DNA of 64,000 bases from Tranquillimonas rosea (GTDB lineage: Bacteria; Pseudomonadota; Alphaproteobacteria; Rhodobacterales; Rhodobacteraceae). Each line of letters begins with the position of its first letter. The first letter of the stretch is position 1. This document shows, in pieces, positions 18,996-28,734 of this stretch. Made by a program: the position numbers and the translations under genes. The stretch lies in NCBI RefSeq assembly GCF_900111315.1, contig NZ_FOGU01000006.1, forward strand, positions 124,001 to 188,000, in the 5' to 3' direction. The notes under the pieces were generated by a model. That model made no database searches. It saw nothing but the letters and a program-made list of their open reading frames with translations, and was not told where the DNA came from.

Positions 18996-19855
18996 GCCCC
19001 CGCGATCCCGCGCCGTCGCGCCTGGCGTACCGGCTTCAGCGGCTGATGCTGACGCCGGGCTTCCGGCGGTTCCTGCGCACGGGGCTGCCCTGCCTCGCGG
19101 TGATCGGCACGGTCGGGATCCTGGCCGCCGACCAGGAGCGGCGCGAGGCAGTGCGGCTGTGGGTCGACGACCTGAAGGCCGAGATCCAGCAGCGCCCGGA
19201 ATTCATGGTCAAGCTGATGGCCGTCGATGGTGCCTCGCCGGTGCTGGCCGAGACCATCCGAGAGGTGATCCCGGTCGACCTGCCGATGTCGTCCTTCGAT
19301 CTCGACCTTCCCGACATGCAGGCGAAGGTGCAGCAGCTGGACGCGGTCAAGAGCGCCGAACTGCGCGTGCGTCCCGGCGGCGTGTTGCAGGTGTCGGTGG
19401 ACGAGCGACAGCCCGTCATCGTCTGGCGCAACGCCGAGGGGCTGGAGCTGCTGGACGAGACGGGGCATCCGGTCATGCCGGTGCGGCACCGTCAGGCACG
19501 GCAGGACCTGCCGCTGATCGTCGGGCGCGGCGCGGATCAGCGCGTGGCCGAGGCGCGGGCGCTTCTGGACGTGGCGGCGCCGATCGACCACCGGATTCGC
19601 GGCTTGTTGCGGGTCGGCGAGCGGCGCTGGGACGTAGTGCTCGACCGCGATCAGCGCATCGCGCTGCCGGAGACCGAGCCGGTGCAGGCGCTGGAGCGGG
19701 TCATCGCGATGGACATGGCGCAGGACCTGCTGAGCCGGGCCGTCACCCATGTCGACATGCGCAACGTGCAGCGGCCGACGGTGCGGATGGCCGACACCAC
19801 CGCCACAGAACTGCGCCGGATTAGTGCGAACCAAGCGGGAGCGACCACGGAATGA
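18983..19855 (+). CDS. ftsQ: Cell division protein FtsQ
   Basis: A 290-residue bitopic divisome protein. A basic cytoplasmic N-terminus of about 35 residues is followed by one membrane segment (LPCLAVIGTVGILAA). The periplasmic part begins with a POTRA-like region and contains VKSAELRVRPGGVLQVSVDERQPV, typical of FtsQ/DivIB. With FtsL and FtsB it recruits and activates FtsW/FtsI. The GTG at 18983, inside the end of ddl, has GGAGGA six bases upstream and is preferred over an in-frame start at 18956. It overlaps ftsA by 4 bases. Confidence 0.93.
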   Translation: MSPVGPRDPAPSRLAYRLQRLMLTPGFRRFLRTGLPCLAVIGTVGILAADQERREAVRLWVDDLKAEIQQRPEFMVKLMAVDGASPVLAETIREVIPVDLPMSSFDLDLPDMQAKVQQLDAVKSAELRVRPGGVLQVSVDERQPVIVWRNAEGLELLDETGHPVMPVRHRQARQDLPLIVGRGADQRVAEARALLDVAAPIDHRIRGLLRVGERRWDVVLDRDQRIALPETEPVQALERVIAMDMAQDLLSRAVTHVDMRNVQRPTVRMADTTATELRRISANQAGATTE

Positions 19856-21186
19856 CGGATCTCTACCAGTCCCAGCGGGCGATGCGCGCGATGCGTACGG
19901 CGGCGATGCAGCGGGGCGTGATCGCCATTCTCGATGTCGGCACCAGCAAGATCGCCTGCCTTGTCCTGCGCTTCGACGGTCCTGGCCGCACCCGCGGCAA
20001 CGACGGGATCGGCTCGCTGGCCGGGCAATCCTCGTTCCGGGTGATCGGCGCGGCGACGACGCGGGCGCGCGGCATGCGTTTCGGCGAGATCGAGGCGATG
20101 GCCGAGACGGAGAGGGCGATCCGCACCGCCGTGCAGGCGGCGCAGAAGATGGCCGATGTCCGGGTCGACCACGTCATCGCCTGCGTCGCTGGCGGCGATC
20201 CGCGGTCCTACGGGCTGGCGGGCGAGACCGAGCTCGACGGTCATCCCGTCCAGGACGCCGATGTGGCACGGGTCCTGGCGGCCTGCGACGTGCCCGATTT
20301 CGGGCAGGGTAGAGAGGTCCTGCACGCGCAGCCGGTGAACTTTGCCCTCGACCACCGCTCGGGCCTGAACGATCCGCGAGGGCAGATCGGCAACCGGCTG
20401 GCCTGCGACATGCACCTGCTGACGGTGAACGGCGCCCTGATCGAACACCTGATCTACTGCCTCAAGCGCTGCGACCTGGAGCTCGCCGGGCTCGCCAGCG
20501 GCGCCTATGTCTCGGGGATCTCGTCTCTGGTCGAGGACGAGCAGGAGCTGGGCGCGGCCTGCATCGACATGGGCGGCGGCGCGACCGGGCTGTCGGTGTT
20601 CATGAAGAAGCACATGATCTATGCGGACAGCGTGCGGATGGGCGGCGATCACGTGACGTCGGACATTTCCAAGGGGCTCCAGGTGCCGCTGGCGACAGCC
20701 GAGCGCATCAAGACCTTCTACGGCGGCGCCGTGGCGACCGGCATGGACGACCGCGAGATGATCGAGATCGGCGGCGAGACCGGCGACTGGGAACTCGATC
20801 GCCGCACCGTGAGCCGCGCGGAACTGATCGGGATCATGCGGCCTCGGGTCGAGGAGATCCTCGAAGAGGTGCGCTCGCGCCTCGACGCGGCCGGGTTCGA
20901 GCACCTGCCAAGCCAGCAGATCGTGCTGACCGGTGGTGGCAGCCAGATCCCCGGTCTCGACACGCTGGCCCCCAAGATTCTGGGTCAGCAGGTGCGAATC
21001 GGCCGTCCGCTACGGGTCCACGGGCTGCCGCAAGCGGCCACGGGGGCGGCCTTTGCCAGCGCGGTGGGCCTGTGCCTGTTTGCCGCGCATCCGCAGGACG
21101 AGTGGTGGGATTTCGCCATTCCGGCCGATCGTTACCCCGCCCGCTCGCTGAAGCGCGCGGTAAAATGGTTCAAAGACAATTGGTAG
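19852..21186 (+). CDS. ftsA: Cell division protein FtsA
   Basis: A 444-residue actin-like ATPase that anchors FtsZ filaments to the membrane. VIAILDVGTSKIACLV (about 20-35) is the phosphate-1 loop, followed by AACIDMGGGATGLSVF (phosphate-2) and IVLTGGGSQIPGLD (adenosine loop). The C-terminus, ARSLKRAVKWFKDNW, is the amphipathic membrane-targeting helix. An N-terminal extension of about 20 residues precedes the core. The start overlaps ftsQ (ATGA). After it comes a 179-base gap before ftsZ, the largest within the second half of the cluster. Confidence 0.95.
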   Translation: MTDLYQSQRAMRAMRTAAMQRGVIAILDVGTSKIACLVLRFDGPGRTRGNDGIGSLAGQSSFRVIGAATTRARGMRFGEIEAMAETERAIRTAVQAAQKMADVRVDHVIACVAGGDPRSYGLAGETELDGHPVQDADVARVLAACDVPDFGQGREVLHAQPVNFALDHRSGLNDPRGQIGNRLACDMHLLTVNGALIEHLIYCLKRCDLELAGLASGAYVSGISSLVEDEQELGAACIDMGGGATGLSVFMKKHMIYADSVRMGGDHVTSDISKGLQVPLATAERIKTFYGGAVATGMDDREMIEIGGETGDWELDRRTVSRAELIGIMRPRVEEILEEVRSRLDAAGFEHLPSQQIVLTGGGSQIPGLDTLAPKILGQQVRIGRPLRVHGLPQAATGAAFASAVGLCLFAAHPQDEWWDFAIPADRYPARSLKRAVKWFKDNW

Positions 21187-21365
21187 TCGCAATATCTTGA
21201 TGCATTGCGGACACTCAGCGGATCATTGCCAATAGTTTTCCATATTCTGTAGTAGATCTGTGTTTTTTGGGTGACGCAACGGCCGCAGACAGTTAGGATT
21301 TATTGAAATCATGGCAGATGGCTCCGGCGGACAGGGGGCCCGGAAAACGACAGGCGGACATATCG

Positions 21366-23045
21366 ATGACCTTGAATCTCATGATGCCCGAACAGGATGA
21401 GCTGAAGCCGCGGATCACCGTGTTTGGTGTGGGCGGCGCCGGCGGCAACGCGGTCAACAACATGATCGCCAAGCAGCTCGACGGGGTCGAGTTCGTGGTG
21501 GCCAACACCGACGCCCAGGCGCTGCAGCAATCCACGGCTCCGGCGAAGGTCCAGATCGGCACCAAGGTCACCGAGGGCCTGGGCGCGGGCGCGCGCCCCT
21601 CGGTCGGTGCCGCCGCGGCCGAGGAGTCAATCGAACAGATCGTTGATCACCTTGCCGGCGCGCACATGTGCTTCATCACCGCCGGGATGGGCGGCGGCAC
21701 CGGGACGGGCGCCGCGCCGATCATCGCGCAGGCTGCGCGTGAGCTGGGCGTGCTGACCGTCGGTGTCGTGACCAAGCCCTTCCAGTTCGAGGGCACCAAG
21801 CGGATGCGCCAGGCCGAAGAGGGCGTCGAGTGCCTGCAGCGGATGGTCGACACGCTGATCATCATTCCGAACCAGAACCTGTTCCGCCTCGCCAACGAGA
21901 AGACGACCTTCACCGAGGCGTTCTCGATGGCCGATGACGTGCTGTACCAGGGCGTGAAGGGCGTGACCGACCTGATGGTTCGTCCGGGCCTGATCAACCT
22001 GGACTTCGCCGACGTCCGCGCCGTCATGGACGAGATGGGCAAGGCGATGATGGGCACCGGCGAGGGCGAGGGCGAGGATCGCGCGATCCAGGCCGCCGAG
22101 AAGGCGATCGCCAACCCGCTGCTGGACGAAATCAGCCTGCGCGGCGCCAAGGGCGTGCTCATCAACGTCACCGGCGGCACCGACCTGACCCTGTTCGAAC
22201 TGGACGAGTCGGCGAACCGCATCCGCGAGGAAGTCGACCAGGACGCCAATATCATCGTTGGCTCGACGCTGGACGACACGATGGAGGGCCGGATGCGCGT
22301 CAGCGTCGTGGCCACCGGGATCGACGCGACCGCCAGCCAGGGCGATGTCCCGCTGCCGCGCCGCCGCCTGTCCGAGCCGCTTCAGCAGCCCACCCATGTC
22401 GAGGCCGCGATTGAGGAAGCGCCCACCGAGGTCGCCGAGGATCAGCCGACGCAGGCTCCCGCCGCTCGCGGCCGCGAGTTCGACCGCGACTTCTTCGATG
22501 ACGTGGCCTCTGCGCCCGTCGCCGAGCCGCACGGCGCGGACAACTTCCGCAACACCGGCGGCCGCCCCGAGGCGAGCGACGACCTGCCGCCGCCGGCCTA
22601 CCAGCCGCGCCACGAGCAGCAGCCTGCCGCGGCGCAGTCCGAAGAGGCCGCGCAGCCCCGTGCCCAGGCCCCCGGCCAGCCCTCGCCCGAGGCGCTCGCC
22701 CGCCTGCAGCAGGCCGTGCGCAAGACGCCGGCCGGCGAAGAGCGCGCCCCGCAGGAGCAGCAGCCGGCCGCGCGCCAGCCCCAGGGCGGCAACGTCGAGC
22801 AGCATCCCGCGGCCGAACGTCCGCGCTTCGGGATCAACTCTCTGATCAACCGCATGACCGGTCACGAGGCGGAAACCCAGCAGGGCCGCGGCCAGCCGCA
22901 GGGCCAGCAGCCGGCGCAGCGTCGCCAGCAGCCTCCGCTACGCGGCGGCCAGCAGCCCGCGCAACAGCCCGAGGCCCAGGACGAGAACTCGGCCGAGCAG
23001 GAGCGGATCGAGATCCCGGCCTTCCTGCGCCGCCAGGCAAACTGA
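21366..23045 (+). CDS. ftsZ: Cell division GTPase FtsZ with long linker
   Basis: A 559-residue tubulin homologue that forms the Z-ring. The GTP signature GGGTGTG is at 109-115 and the T7 loop NLDFADV at 211-217. The GTPase core ends near residue 325. It is followed by an intrinsically disordered Pro/Gln/Ala-rich linker of about 220 residues, much longer than in Escherichia coli, and the conserved C-terminal peptide [10 protein letters not shown] that binds FtsA. The ATG at 21366 has AGGCGG upstream; an earlier in-frame ATG (21303) is rejected. The AT-richer 179-base gap upstream probably holds a separate promoter. A strong terminator follows. Confidence 0.97.
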   Translation: MTLNLMMPEQDELKPRITVFGVGGAGGNAVNNMIAKQLDGVEFVVANTDAQALQQSTAPAKVQIGTKVTEGLGAGARPSVGAAAAEESIEQIVDHLAGAHMCFITAGMGGGTGTGAAPIIAQAARELGVLTVGVVTKPFQFEGTKRMRQAEEGVECLQRMVDTLIIIPNQNLFRLANEKTTFTEAFSMADDVLYQGVKGVTDLMVRPGLINLDFADVRAVMDEMGKAMMGTGEGEGEDRAIQAAEKAIANPLLDEISLRGAKGVLINVTGGTDLTLFELDESANRIREEVDQDANIIVGSTLDDTMEGRMRVSVVATGIDATASQGDVPLPRRRLSEPLQQPTHVEAAIEEAPTEVAEDQPTQAPAARGREFDRDFFDDVASAPVAEPHGADNFRNTGGRPEASDDLPPPAYQPRHEQQPAAAQSEEAAQPRAQAPGQPSPEALARLQQAVRKTPAGEERAPQEQQPAARQPQGGNVEQHPAAERPRFGINSLINRMTGHEAETQQGRGQPQGQQPAQRRQQPPLRGGQQPAQQPEAQDENSAEQERIEIPAFLRRQAN

Positions 23046-23072
23046 GGTTTTCACTCACGGACGTGAACGGGA

Positions 23073-23098
23073 GGGCCGGCGAAAGCCGGCCCTTTTTT
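23073..23098 (+). terminator. Intrinsic terminator after ftsZ
   Basis: GGGCCGGC (23073-23080), a GAAA tetraloop, GCCGGCCC (23085-23092) and six Ts (23093-23098) make a textbook Rho-independent terminator 27 bases after the ftsZ stop. It closes the dcw cluster and separates it from lpxC. Confidence 0.95.
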
Positions 23099-23264
23099 CG
23101 TTTGAGACCAGCGTGTTGCGATCGGGATTGCGGGATCTGTGCAAGTCGCCGCCGACGGCGATTCGTCCTGTTTCAGCCCGTCACAAAGATTGAATTGTGT
23201 CGAAACCGTTAGGCGCTTAGCTGACCATGAAGAAAAAAGACGCGAGCACGACGGGATACGGGCA

Positions 23265-24188
23265 ATGATGCAGACGACGCTGAAATCGGCGGTGACCTTC
23301 GAAGGAACCGGTCTCCACTCTGGCAAGCCCGTTCGCATGGTGGTTCGTCCCGCGTCGTCCGAATACGGCATCTGGTTCTGCCGCACGGATGTCTCCGGGC
23401 GTGATCCCCTCATCCCTGCGCGTTGGGATGCCGTGCACTCGGCCAAGCTCTGCACCGCCCTGTCCAACGGCGACGGCGTGTCCGTCTCGACCGTCGAGCA
23501 CATCATGGCCGCCATCGCCGGCATCGGTCTGCACAATGCCCTGATCGAGATCGACGGTCCCGAGGTTCCGATCCTTGACGGATCCTCCGCGCCGTTCGTC
23601 GCCGCTCTGCTGGGCCGTGGCCTGCGGACGCTGCGCACGCCGATCCGCGCCCTGCAGGTGATGGAGCGGGTCGAGGTGCGCAACGGAGACGCCGTGGCGC
23701 GGCTCGAGCCGTCGGACTGCCTCGAGATCGATTTCACCATCGACTTCCCCGATGCCGCCATCGGCCGGCAGCAGCGGCGCTTCGACCTGGCCAACGGGCG
23801 CTTTCTCTATGAACTGGCGGATTGCCGCACATTCTGCCGCGAGGCGGATGTCGAGGCGATGCGCGCCCAGGGCCTCGCCCTTGGCGGCACCTATGACAAC
23901 GCCGTGGTCGTCGACGGTGACCGCATCCTCACGCCCGGTGGCCTGCGCCGCCGCGACGAGGCGGTGCGTCACAAGATGCTCGACGCGCTCGGCGACCTCG
24001 CGCTGGCGGGCGGGCCGCTTCTGGGACGCTACACCTCGATCCGTGGCGGGCACGCGATGACCAACGCCCTGCTGCGCGCGTTGTTTGCCCGTCCGGGCGC
24101 CGTGCGCATGATCGAAGTCGACGCCGACAATGCCGCGCGCCTGCCGGGCAGCGGCGTGTCCCGTGCCGACCTCGCGGCGGTCGCCTGA
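23265..24188 (+). CDS. lpxC: UDP-3-O-acyl-GlcNAc deacetylase LpxC
   Basis: A 307-residue zinc deacetylase catalysing the committed step of lipid A synthesis in the cytoplasm. Family motifs are FEGTGLHSG near residue 12, VEHIMAAIAGIGLHN with Glu78 and zinc ligand His79, EVPILDGSS, HKMLDALGDLAL with His236 and Asp240, and GGHAMTNALL with His263. The start is taken at ATG 23265; the next codon is also ATG. A longer reading from 23139 has an unrelated 42-residue extension. The gene follows the ftsZ terminator and so needs its own promoter in 23100-23264. Confidence 0.96.
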   Translation: MMQTTLKSAVTFEGTGLHSGKPVRMVVRPASSEYGIWFCRTDVSGRDPLIPARWDAVHSAKLCTALSNGDGVSVSTVEHIMAAIAGIGLHNALIEIDGPEVPILDGSSAPFVAALLGRGLRTLRTPIRALQVMERVEVRNGDAVARLEPSDCLEIDFTIDFPDAAIGRQQRRFDLANGRFLYELADCRTFCREADVEAMRAQGLALGGTYDNAVVVDGDRILTPGGLRRRDEAVRHKMLDALGDLALAGGPLLGRYTSIRGGHAMTNALLRALFARPGAVRMIEVDADNAARLPGSGVSRADLAAVA

Positions 24189-24303
24189 CCTGCGTCGGCG
24201 CCGGCCGGCGCAAAGGCGTTTTGCCCCGATTTTTTCTGTGCTAGACCCTCGCCAAGACTGCGGACATGCTCTGCGGGAAGATAAGGTCGCAAGGGGTGCA
24301 GCC

Positions 24304-25155
24304 ATGGGGACAGGCCAGGGAATGACGGGCAAGGTCTTGATCGCCACGGCTTTCTGCGTGGGACTGGCCTCGTGCGGGATCGGCGATGGCGTGGCCAGCC
24401 GGCAACAGCCGCTGGACTCCCTGTCGGCAGCCGAGATCTACCAGCGCGCCGAGCTTCAGCTCGAGAATGACGATCCCGAGGAAGCTGCCCGCTACTTCGG
24501 CGAGGTCGAGCGGCTCTATCCGTATTCCGAGTGGGCCAAGCGTGCGCTGATCATGCAGGCGATGTCCTATCACCGGGACCGCGATTACCAGAACTCGCGG
24601 GCGGCGGCGCAGCGTTACATCGACTTCTACCCCGCGGACGAGGATGCCGCTTACGCGCAGTATCTGCTCGCGCTCAGCTATTACGACCAGATCGACGATG
24701 TCGGCCGGGACCAGGGCCTGACCTTCCAGGCGCTCCAGGCGCTGCGCGACGTGATCGAGCGCTATCCCGAGAGCGAGTACACGAACTCGGCGGTCCTCAA
24801 GTTCGACCTGGCCTTCGATCACCTCGCCGGCAAGGAGATGGAGATCGGGCGCTATTACCTCAAGCGCAAGCACTACACCGCCGCGATCAACCGTTTCCGG
24901 GTCGTCGTCGAGGACTTCCAGACCACGACGCACACGCCCGAAGCGCTGCACCGGCTGGTGGAAAGCTATCTCGCGCTGGGGCTCGAGGACGAGGCGCGCA
25001 CGGCGGGGGCCATCCTGGGCTACAACTACCAGGGCACCGAGTGGTACGAGGACAGCTACGCGCTGCTCACCGGCCGCGGTCTGACGCTGGAGCCCACGGG
25101 CGACAGCTGGCTGCGCACGGTCTACCGCCAGGTGATCCGCGGCGAATGGCTGTGA
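24304..25155 (+). CDS. bamD: Outer membrane assembly lipoprotein BamD
   Basis: A 283-residue lipoprotein of the BAM complex, which inserts beta-barrels in the outer membrane. The signal peptide ends in the lipobox LASC, with Cys24 the lipidated residue. The mature part is a stack of TPR-like repeats beginning AAEIYQRAELQLENDDPEEAARYFGEVERLYPYSEWAKRA-type sequence, a BamD/ComL hallmark. ATG 24304 has AAGGGG seven bases upstream; ATG 24322 is too close to any Shine-Dalgarno. It precedes recN by 29 bases, an order common in proteobacteria. Confidence 0.93.
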   Translation: MGTGQGMTGKVLIATAFCVGLASCGIGDGVASRQQPLDSLSAAEIYQRAELQLENDDPEEAARYFGEVERLYPYSEWAKRALIMQAMSYHRDRDYQNSRAAAQRYIDFYPADEDAAYAQYLLALSYYDQIDDVGRDQGLTFQALQALRDVIERYPESEYTNSAVLKFDLAFDHLAGKEMEIGRYYLKRKHYTAAINRFRVVVEDFQTTTHTPEALHRLVESYLALGLEDEARTAGAILGYNYQGTEWYEDSYALLTGRGLTLEPTGDSWLRTVYRQVIRGEWL

Positions 25156-25184
25156 TCCTCCAGACCCGACCCGTCTGAACCATC

Positions 25185-26834
25185 ATGCTGCGTGGCCTCG
25201 ACATCCGGGACATGCTGCTGATCGACCGGCTGGAACTCGACTTCCAGCCGGGTCTCAACGTGCTGACGGGCGAGACCGGCGCGGGAAAGTCCATCCTTCT
25301 GGATTCGCTGGGATTCGTTCTGGGCTGGCGGGGCCGGGCCGATCTGGTCCGGCAGGGTGCCAGCCAGGGCGAGGTGACGGCGGTGTTCGACCTGGCGCCT
25401 GATCACCCGGCGCGGGCGGTACTGCAGGAGGCCGGCATCGACGCGGGGGACGAACTGATCCTGCGGCGCGTGAACACTGCCGAGGGGCGCAAGACGGCCT
25501 GGGTCAACGACCGGCGGGCCAGCGGCGAGGTGCTGCGGCGGCTGTCCGATACGCTGGTGGAACTGCACGGTCAGCACGACGATCGCGGCCTTCTGAACGC
25601 GCGCGGCCACCGCCAGCTGCTCGACACGTTCGCCGGGGCCGAGGATCAGCTCGTCGCGGTACGCACGGCGTGGCGGGCGCTGGCCACCGCCCAGTCCGAT
25701 CTGACCACGGCCGAGAGCGCGCTGGAACAGTCGCGGGCCGAGGAAGAATACCTGCGCCACGCGGTTGCCGAACTCGACGAACTGGATCCGCAGCCGGGCG
25801 AAGAAGAGCGGCTGGACAGCGAACGCCGCGCGATGCAGGCGGCCGAGCGCGTGCGCGGCGACGTGGCCCGCGCGCTTCAGGCGCTGGGGGGCGAGGGGGC
25901 CGAGGCGCTCTTGAACGACGCCTCCCGCTGGATCGACGGGGCGAACGAGGCGGTCGAGGGCCGGCTGGACGCGCCGCTCGCTGCCCTGGAACGCGCGATG
26001 GAGGCGCTCGGCGAGGCCGAGCAGGGCGTGTCCGATTGCCTCAATGCGCTCGAGATCGACCCCTATGCCCTGGAGCGGACCGAGGAACGTCTCTTCGCGA
26101 TCCGCGCCCTGGCGCGCAAGCACGACGTCCTCGCCGACGAGCTGGGCGGTTTCGCCGACGACCTGCGCACAAGACTGGCGGCGATCGACGCGGGCGACGC
26201 GGACATCGCCGCGCGCCGGGCCGCCGTGACCGAGGCGCGGGGCCATTACGACGCCGCCGCTTCCGACCTGTCCGAGACCCGCGCCATCGCCGCCCGGCGG
26301 CTCGATACCGCGATGGCCGACGAACTTGCGCCGCTCAAGATGGAGCGCGCGGTCTTTCGCACCGTGATCGAGGAAACCGAGCCGGGCCCCGAAGGCCAGG
26401 ACTCCGTTACCTTCACCGTCGCCACCAATCCGGGCGCCCCGCCGGGGGCGCTGAGCAAGATCGCCTCGGGCGGCGAGCTCAGCCGCTTCCTGCTGGCACT
26501 CAAGGTCTGCCTGACGCAGAACGCCGAGGGCCTGACGATGATCTTCGACGAGATCGACCGCGGTGTCGGCGGCGCGACGGCGGCGGCCGTGGGCCGGCGG
26601 CTGTCGGCGCTGGCCGAGCGGGGGCAGGTGCTGGTCGTCACCCACTCGCCGCAGGTCGCCGCGCTGGGGGCGCATCACTGGCGCGTGGAGAAACGCGTCG
26701 CGGACGACACCACGACCTCGACCGTCGTGCCGCTGGACGCCGGCGACCGCGTGGACGAGATCGCCCGCATGCTCGCCGGCGACACCGTCACCGACGAGGC
26801 GCGGGGCGCGGCCAAGGCGCTGCTGGCGGGATAG
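25185..26834 (+). CDS. recN: DNA repair protein RecN
   Basis: A 549-residue SMC-like ATPase acting in double-strand break repair. It has the N-terminal Walker A GETGAGKS at 29-36. Long helical arms in the middle form the coiled coil, with alternating Glu/Arg/Ala-rich segments. The C-terminal signature reads KIASGGELSRFLLALK, followed by Walker B MIFDEIDRGVGG and VVTHSPQVAALG. No SOS box is evident upstream; the gap to bamD is only 29 bases, so it may be co-transcribed. Its stop is separated by a single base from the stop of the convergent downstream gene. Confidence 0.95.
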   Translation: MLRGLDIRDMLLIDRLELDFQPGLNVLTGETGAGKSILLDSLGFVLGWRGRADLVRQGASQGEVTAVFDLAPDHPARAVLQEAGIDAGDELILRRVNTAEGRKTAWVNDRRASGEVLRRLSDTLVELHGQHDDRGLLNARGHRQLLDTFAGAEDQLVAVRTAWRALATAQSDLTTAESALEQSRAEEEYLRHAVAELDELDPQPGEEERLDSERRAMQAAERVRGDVARALQALGGEGAEALLNDASRWIDGANEAVEGRLDAPLAALERAMEALGEAEQGVSDCLNALEIDPYALERTEERLFAIRALARKHDVLADELGGFADDLRTRLAAIDAGDADIAARRAAVTEARGHYDAAASDLSETRAIAARRLDTAMADELAPLKMERAVFRTVIEETEPGPEGQDSVTFTVATNPGAPPGALSKIASGGELSRFLLALKVCLTQNAEGLTMIFDEIDRGVGGATAAAVGRRLSALAERGQVLVVTHSPQVAALGAHHWRVEKRVADDTTTSTVVPLDAGDRVDEIARMLAGDTVTDEARGAAKALLAG

Positions 26835-26835
26835 A

Positions 26836-27282
26836 TCAGGCGCGGTAGTCGTGCGGCGTCAGCCCGTCCGGCGTTGCCACCTGCGTCTCTGCGCCTGGCA
26901 CGACATCGGTGTTCTGGGCGGTCACGCAGGTCCAGCCATCTTCGGCACGGTGCATCACGAAGGTCAGGATGTTGGTGCGCGCCTCGGCGATGCCGCCGTC
27001 GGGGGCGATCTGCCCCGAGAGGTGCATCCGCGCCTGCACCACCGCCGTATCGCCCAGCTCGCGCAGCCTGACCCGCCCGACCCGCAGGGTGCTGTCGCGG
27101 AAGAACGTCGTCAGGCCATAGCGATGCGCCCGTTCGATCGCCGCGCGATCGTGCCACCATAGGCCGACGACGTTGACGAAATCGGCATCCTCGGCGAACA
27201 GCCCGGCCAGCGTGGCGGCGTCGCGGTCCGCCCAGGCGGCGGCGAAGGCGTGGGGCATCTCCTCGGGGGCCGACAGGTTCAA
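26836..27282 (-). CDS. SgcJ/EcaC-type SnoaL-like protein
   Basis: A 148-residue protein with the NTF2-like/SnoaL cone fold pattern: AFAAAWADRDAATLAGLFAEDADFVNVVGLWWHDRAAIE-type N-terminus, a central arginine-rich strand, and a C-terminal LTFVMHRAEDGWTCVTAQNTDV strand. This matches the SgcJ/EcaC family. Members are small enzymes or ligand-binding proteins of varied, often unknown, function. The start overlaps the stop of the upstream FAD-linked oxidase by 4 bases, so the two form an operon. The substrate is unknown. Confidence 0.75.
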   Translation of the reverse strand: MNLSAPEEMPHAFAAAWADRDAATLAGLFAEDADFVNVVGLWWHDRAAIERAHRYGLTTFFRDSTLRVGRVRLRELGDTAVVQARMHLSGQIAPDGGIAEARTNILTFVMHRAEDGWTCVTAQNTDVVPGAETQVATPDGLTPHDYRA

Positions 27283-28652
27283 TTCGAGCGGATCAGCTTG
27301 CCGGGGTTCAGCAGCCCCCCGGGATCGAGGGCGCGCTTGATGTCACCCATCACGGACCAGCCGTCCCCGTGCTCGGCCTCCATGTAGTCGAGCTTGCCCA
27401 GGCCGATCCCGTGCTCTCCGGTCACGGTGCCCCCCATGCGCAGCGCACGGTCGGCCATGCGCGCGGCAAGGTCCTTCGCGGCCTTCATCTCGGCCGCGTT
27501 GCCCGGTTCGATCAGCAGCGTCGCGTGGAAGTTGCCGTCGCCTACATGGCCCAGGATCGGGCCGGGAATCGGCGAGGCGGCGATATCGGCGGTGGTCTCC
27601 TCGACCGCTTCGGCAAGGCGCGAGATCGGCACGCAGATGTCCGTCGCCATCATCACCGCGCCGGGTTTGAGCGCGCGCATGGAATAGGCCGCTTCGTGCC
27701 GCATCTTCCACAGCTTCGTGCGTTCCTCGGGCTTGGCGGACCAGTGGAAGGGGCCGCCGCGATGCTCGGCCACGACCTCGCCGAAGCGCGCGGCTTCCTC
27801 GGCCACCGCCGTCTCGGAGCCGTGGAATTCCACCATCAGGTGCGGCTTCTCTTCCATGTCGGTGCCCGAGCTCATCTTGAAGGCGCGCACGCATTCGGCG
27901 TCGATGAACTCGATCCGGGCAAGCGGAATGCCCAGCTGGATCGTCTCGATCACGCAATCCACGGCGCTGCCGATGTCGGGAAAGGCGCAGACGCCGGCCG
28001 ACACCGCTTCGGGCTGGCCCCACAGCCGCAGCGTCAGTTCGGTGATCAGCCCCAGCGTGCCCTCCGACCCGACGAACAGGCCGGTCAGGTCGTAGCCGGC
28101 CGAGCTTTTCCTCGCCCGGCTGCCGGTGCGGATCACGCGGCCGTCGGCCATCACGACCTCGAGCGCGCGGACATTGTCGCGCATCGTGCCGTACCGCACG
28201 GCCGTCGTGCCCGAGGCCCGCGTCGCCGCCATCCCGCCGATCGTGGCGTCAGCCCCCGGATCGACCGAGAAGAACAGGCCCGTCGCGCGGAGTTCCTCGT
28301 TCAGGCGCGAGCGGGTGACGCCGGGCTGGACGCGCACGTCCATGTCCTCGGCGTTGATCTCGACGACCTTGTCCATCCGCGAAAAGTCCATCACGACGCC
28401 GCCCTTCGTGGCCAGCGCGTGCCCTTCCAGCGACGTGCCGACGCCCCAGCCGGTGATCGGGCAGCCATGCGTGGCGCAGATCCGCACCGCCGTTGCGACC
28501 TGTTCGGTCGAGTCGGGATAGAGCACGCCGTCGGGCAGCGTCTCGGGGAAATGCGCCTCGGACCGGCCGTGAAGCGCAAGGTCCGACTCCGACCGGCTCA
28601 GCCGATCCCCCAGGACCTCGGAAAGTTCGTCTAGAGCGGTGTGGATCGTCAT
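27279..28652 (-). CDS. FAD-linked oxidase, D-lactate dehydrogenase/GlcD type
   Basis: A 457-residue flavoprotein of the FAD_binding_4 plus FAD-oxidase_C architecture, resembling mitochondrial-type D-lactate dehydrogenase (cytochrome) and glycolate oxidase GlcD. PITGWGVGTSLEGHALATKGG (about 66-86), VDPGADATIGGMAATRASGT, YDLTGLFVGSEGTLGLITE and the C-terminal GTVTGEHGIGLGKLDYM are diagnostic. It probably oxidises D-lactate or a related 2-hydroxy acid and passes electrons to the respiratory chain. The exact substrate cannot be fixed. No Fe-S partner (GlcE/GlcF) lies nearby, which favours the single-subunit D-lactate enzyme. Confidence 0.85.
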   Translation of the reverse strand: MTIHTALDELSEVLGDRLSRSESDLALHGRSEAHFPETLPDGVLYPDSTEQVATAVRICATHGCPITGWGVGTSLEGHALATKGGVVMDFSRMDKVVEINAEDMDVRVQPGVTRSRLNEELRATGLFFSVDPGADATIGGMAATRASGTTAVRYGTMRDNVRALEVVMADGRVIRTGSRARKSSAGYDLTGLFVGSEGTLGLITELTLRLWGQPEAVSAGVCAFPDIGSAVDCVIETIQLGIPLARIEFIDAECVRAFKMSSGTDMEEKPHLMVEFHGSETAVAEEAARFGEVVAEHRGGPFHWSAKPEERTKLWKMRHEAAYSMRALKPGAVMMATDICVPISRLAEAVEETTADIAASPIPGPILGHVGDGNFHATLLIEPGNAAEMKAAKDLAARMADRALRMGGTVTGEHGIGLGKLDYMEAEHGDGWSVMGDIKRALDPGGLLNPGKLIRSN

Positions 28653-28734
28653 GGCTCGGATGGCCCCCTTCGGCGTGACAGGTTCGGGACGGCGTCGACC
28701 CTAGGCCACGGGCCGTGCGGGCGAAAGGCCGATA

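Noticed and set aside
21293-21307. CtrA-like site upstream of ftsZ (TTAG-N7-TGAA)
   Set aside because: It has two mismatches to TTAA-N7-TTAA. In Rhodobacterales CtrA mainly controls motility and gene-transfer functions, so the match is too weak to report.
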